From positions 1 through 64,000 of the forward strand of contig CBDBGT010000011.1 of NCBI GenBank assembly GCA_965205365.1: a stretch of DNA of 64,000 nt. The letters run 5' to 3'. The notes under the pieces are model-generated. The model was not told where the DNA came from. It did not search any database and saw nothing but the letters and a program-made list of their open reading frames with translations. The translations under genes and the position numbers were made by a program. Below, one piece after another: positions 62,114 to 64,000 of this stretch (positions within the stretch are counted from its first letter, which is position 1; each line of letters starts with the position of its first letter). Source of the DNA: JALZUR01 sp965205365. GTDB lineage: Bacteria > Bdellovibrionota > Bdellovibrionia > Bdellovibrionales > UBA1609.

Positions 62114-63328
62114 ATGCCTTTATATGAATATAAAGCCTTAAATAGGCAAGGGAAAAAAGTTAAGGGAGTTGTTGATTCTGATAACTCTAAGGCAGCTCGT
62201 GTGGAGCTTAAGAAAAAGGGTCTTTATGTAACAGATGTATATAATAAATCTCAAAGGCAAGGGAAAGCAAAAAGTGGTATAAGCTCTAGCGCAAGAGTAA
62301 GAATTGATGATTTATCTCTTGCAACTAGGCAATTAGCAACACTTCTTAAAGCTAATATTCCCTTAGTAGAAGCTTTGGCAATATCTGCAAGCCAGTCAGA
62401 CAATGTAGTTTTAAAGGAAGCTTTCTCAGACATTAGGAATGAAGTTAATGAAGGTGGAACTCTTAATAAAGCATTATTAAAATACCCTGGAATATTTAAT
62501 AAAGTTTATATTTCAATGTGTGAGGCTGGTGAAACATCAGGAACCCTTGATGTTATTCTTGTTAGGCTTGCTGAGTTTACAGAGAGCCAAAGTGAACTTC
62601 AAGCCAAGTTAAAATCAGCAATGACTTACCCTATGATTATGCTTTCTTTTATGACTTTATTAGTGGGCGGATTGTTTATTTTTATGATTCCTCAGATGAA
62701 ACAAATTTTTGAGGATAATGAAGACTTAGAACTTCCAGTATTGTCGCAAATTGTTTTTGCAACAAGTGATTTTTTATTAGAATACTGGGTTCTTATTATA
62801 GCAAGTTTTTTGTTCTCTGTATTTTTATTTCAAATTTGGAAAAAATCTCCTTCAGGGAGTAATGTTTGGGACGCAATTAAGTTAAAATTTCCAGTTTTTG
62901 GAAACTTAATCAGAATGGTTGCTGTTGCAAGGTTTACAAGAACGTTGGCAACATTATTAGATGGTGGTGTTCCTATGCTTCATGCTATGTCTATTGTTAG
63001 AAATGTTGTAGATAATGAAGTGTTGGCAATAGCTTTAGATGAAGCTAGGGATAATATTAGTGAAGGAGAGTCCATTGCAGGTCCCCTTAAAAAATCTGGA
63101 GAATTTCCACCAATTGTAATTCATATGATAAGTACTGGTGAAAAAACAGGCGAACTTGAAAATATGCTTACACAAGTGAGTGATTCTTACGATTTTCAGG
63201 TAAGAAATAAGGTAGATAGTTTTACATCTATTTTAGAACCAGTTATGTTAGTCTTAATGGGGCTTATTGTGGCAGTGATTGTGTTTGCAGTAGTCTTGCC
63301 AATGCTTGCAATGCAGGGGACTGTTTAA
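62114..63328 (+). CDS. gspF: Type II secretion inner-membrane protein GspF
   Basis: GspF is the polytopic platform protein. The N-terminal MPLYEYKALNRQGKKVKGVV is typical; two GspF repeats (about 70-195 and 270-395) each contain a GGTL/GESIAGPLKKSG-type motif. Membrane helices lie at about 170-195, 220-240 and 375-400. It is 404 residues, a usual size. ATG follows the gspE stop by 3 bases. Confidence 0.95.
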   Translation: MPLYEYKALNRQGKKVKGVVDSDNSKAARVELKKKGLYVTDVYNKSQRQGKAKSGISSSARVRIDDLSLATRQLATLLKANIPLVEALAISASQSDNVVLKEAFSDIRNEVNEGGTLNKALLKYPGIFNKVYISMCEAGETSGTLDVILVRLAEFTESQSELQAKLKSAMTYPMIMLSFMTLLVGGLFIFMIPQMKQIFEDNEDLELPVLSQIVFATSDFLLEYWVLIIASFLFSVFLFQIWKKSPSGSNVWDAIKLKFPVFGNLIRMVAVARFTRTLATLLDGGVPMLHAMSIVRNVVDNEVLAIALDEARDNISEGESIAGPLKKSGEFPPIVIHMISTGEKTGELENMLTQVSDSYDFQVRNKVDSFTSILEPVMLVLMGLIVAVIVFAVVLPMLAMQGTV

Positions 63329-63379
63329 AGATTTAAATTTAAAAAAGGTTTAGCATTTCTAAAGTAGAAGGAGAAAAAA

Positions 63380-63799
63380 ATGATAAGAGTAAATAACCAA
63401 AAAGGTATGAGTTTAGTTGAGATATTAGTTGTTTTGGCTATTATTGGTGTTATTGGAACAACAATTGCCAGTAATGTCATAGGCAGGAATAAAAAGGCTA
63501 AATATGATACTGCAAAAATTCAAATATCTAAAATTACTAATGCAATTAATGAATTTTATAGTGATTGTGATCAAATTCCAGATTCTTTAGGTCAGCTTAT
63601 TGACCAGCCAAGTGAGGATGTTTGTGAATCTTGGGGATTAGGTGGAGCATACGCTAAAAAGCGAGATCTTTTAGATCCATGGAAGCAAGAATTTATATAT
63701 GAAGTAAAAGGTAGTGATTTTGTTATTATAAGTTATGGGGCTGATAAGTCTCAAGGTGGAGAAGGCTTAGGGAAAGATATTTCAAGTGAGGACTTATAA
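63380..63799 (+). CDS. gspG: Type II secretion major pseudopilin GspG
   Basis: GspG builds the pseudopilus shaft. The prepilin motif KGMSLVEILVVLAIIGVIGT has cleavage after Gly9 and Glu at +5. The C-terminal YGADKSQGGEGLGKDISSED matches the calcium-binding loop of GspG. It is 139 residues. AGAAGGAG stands before the ATG. No gspH follows; gspHIJK are elsewhere, on the other strand. Confidence 0.95.
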   Translation: MIRVNNQKGMSLVEILVVLAIIGVIGTTIASNVIGRNKKAKYDTAKIQISKITNAINEFYSDCDQIPDSLGQLIDQPSEDVCESWGLGGAYAKKRDLLDPWKQEFIYEVKGSDFVIISYGADKSQGGEGLGKDISSEDL

Positions 63800-63936
63800 T
63801 TTCTTGTCGGATTCTTCACTGTCTTATGCTTAAGAATTTAGAGTAAAATTTATTATTTTAAGTAAAGATATTTTTTACTTAAATAAGACATCTTTAAAAT
63901 TTTTATTCCACAATACTTAGTACACCGTGGCATTAA
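63800..63936. other. Gap after gspG
   Basis: TTTAAGTAAA at 63857-63866 pairs with TTTACTTAAA at 63874-63883 around a 7-base loop. No T-run follows, so it is a weak terminator candidate for the gspCDEFG operon. Confidence 0.35.
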
Positions 63937-64000
63937 TTTTTAGGTTAATAAATTTGAGGTATCAAAAGGCTTTCCCTGATATAGCGTTTAGCTTTGATTA
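63937..64000 (+). repeat. Fragment of a second copy of the Cys-rich secreted-protein gene
   Basis: The last bases encode FRLINLRYQKAFPDIAFSFD and match FRLVNLRYQKTLPGLASSID in the gene at 22350-24257 (DNA 24099-24163). Upstream of 63937 the match ends abruptly. The fragment continues past the window edge. Confidence 0.7.

Overview
The window is a low-GC (roughly one-third G+C) bacterial chromosome segment. The housekeeping blocks (rpsO-pnp-M16 peptidase-dut, mutL-miaA-yicC-gmk-rpoZ-rel), a GspC-to-GspN type II secretion system (T2SS) with a deltaproteobacterial-type GspN, and a long fibre protein resembling the mosaic adhesive trimer (MAT) fibres of predatory bacteria point to Bdellovibrionota or a close relative. 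The exact genus cannot be read from the sequence. Many genes start with TTG or GTG.

Layout. 1-3.9 kb is foreign or decayed DNA: the end of an IS630 element apparently inserted in an IS3 relic, a G+C-richer Fic AMP-transferase gene, and a secreted-protein gene that has lost its start. 4.2-17.3 kb is the conserved core, broken only by a dead copy of the fibre gene (about 9.0-9.4 kb) and an SH3/beta-barrel gene. 17.3-25.5 kb holds envelope and secreted proteins: a MepA-like lipoprotein, a Sel1 relic, a membrane protein, a trypsin-like protease, a Cys-rich secreted protein and an outer-membrane barrel. ssb and gspNML follow (25.6-29.6 kb, minus strand).

29.6-51.1 kb is a 21.5-kb accessory block sitting exactly between gspL and gspK. 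It carries IS5, IS630 and ISL3 elements or relics, a truncated YHYH protein, a 2493-residue lipoprotein with six 846-bp repeats, an ankyrin protein, a MipA/OmpV-like protein, a Uma2 nuclease with a relic of a second copy, the MAT-like fibre with an 18-C homopolymer, and an orphan solute-binding protein with different base composition. 51.1-54.4 kb holds gspKJIH (minus). An N-formylglutamate amidohydrolase, a cobalamin adenosyltransferase and a GNAT-like protein follow, then gspCDEFG (plus, 57.2-63.8 kb). The last 60 bases are a fragment homologous to the Cys-rich gene at 22-24 kb.

How it works together: the T2SS would export signal-peptide proteins such as the protease and the Cys-rich protein, while the lipoprotein, fibre and barrel genes form a changeable cell surface. 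The strongest observations are the island splitting the T2SS operon, the poly(C) tract placed exactly before the adhesive tip of the fibre, the mosaic 846-bp repeats, and a complete ISL3 element with inverted repeats and a target duplication. No tRNA, rRNA or CRISPR array was seen.
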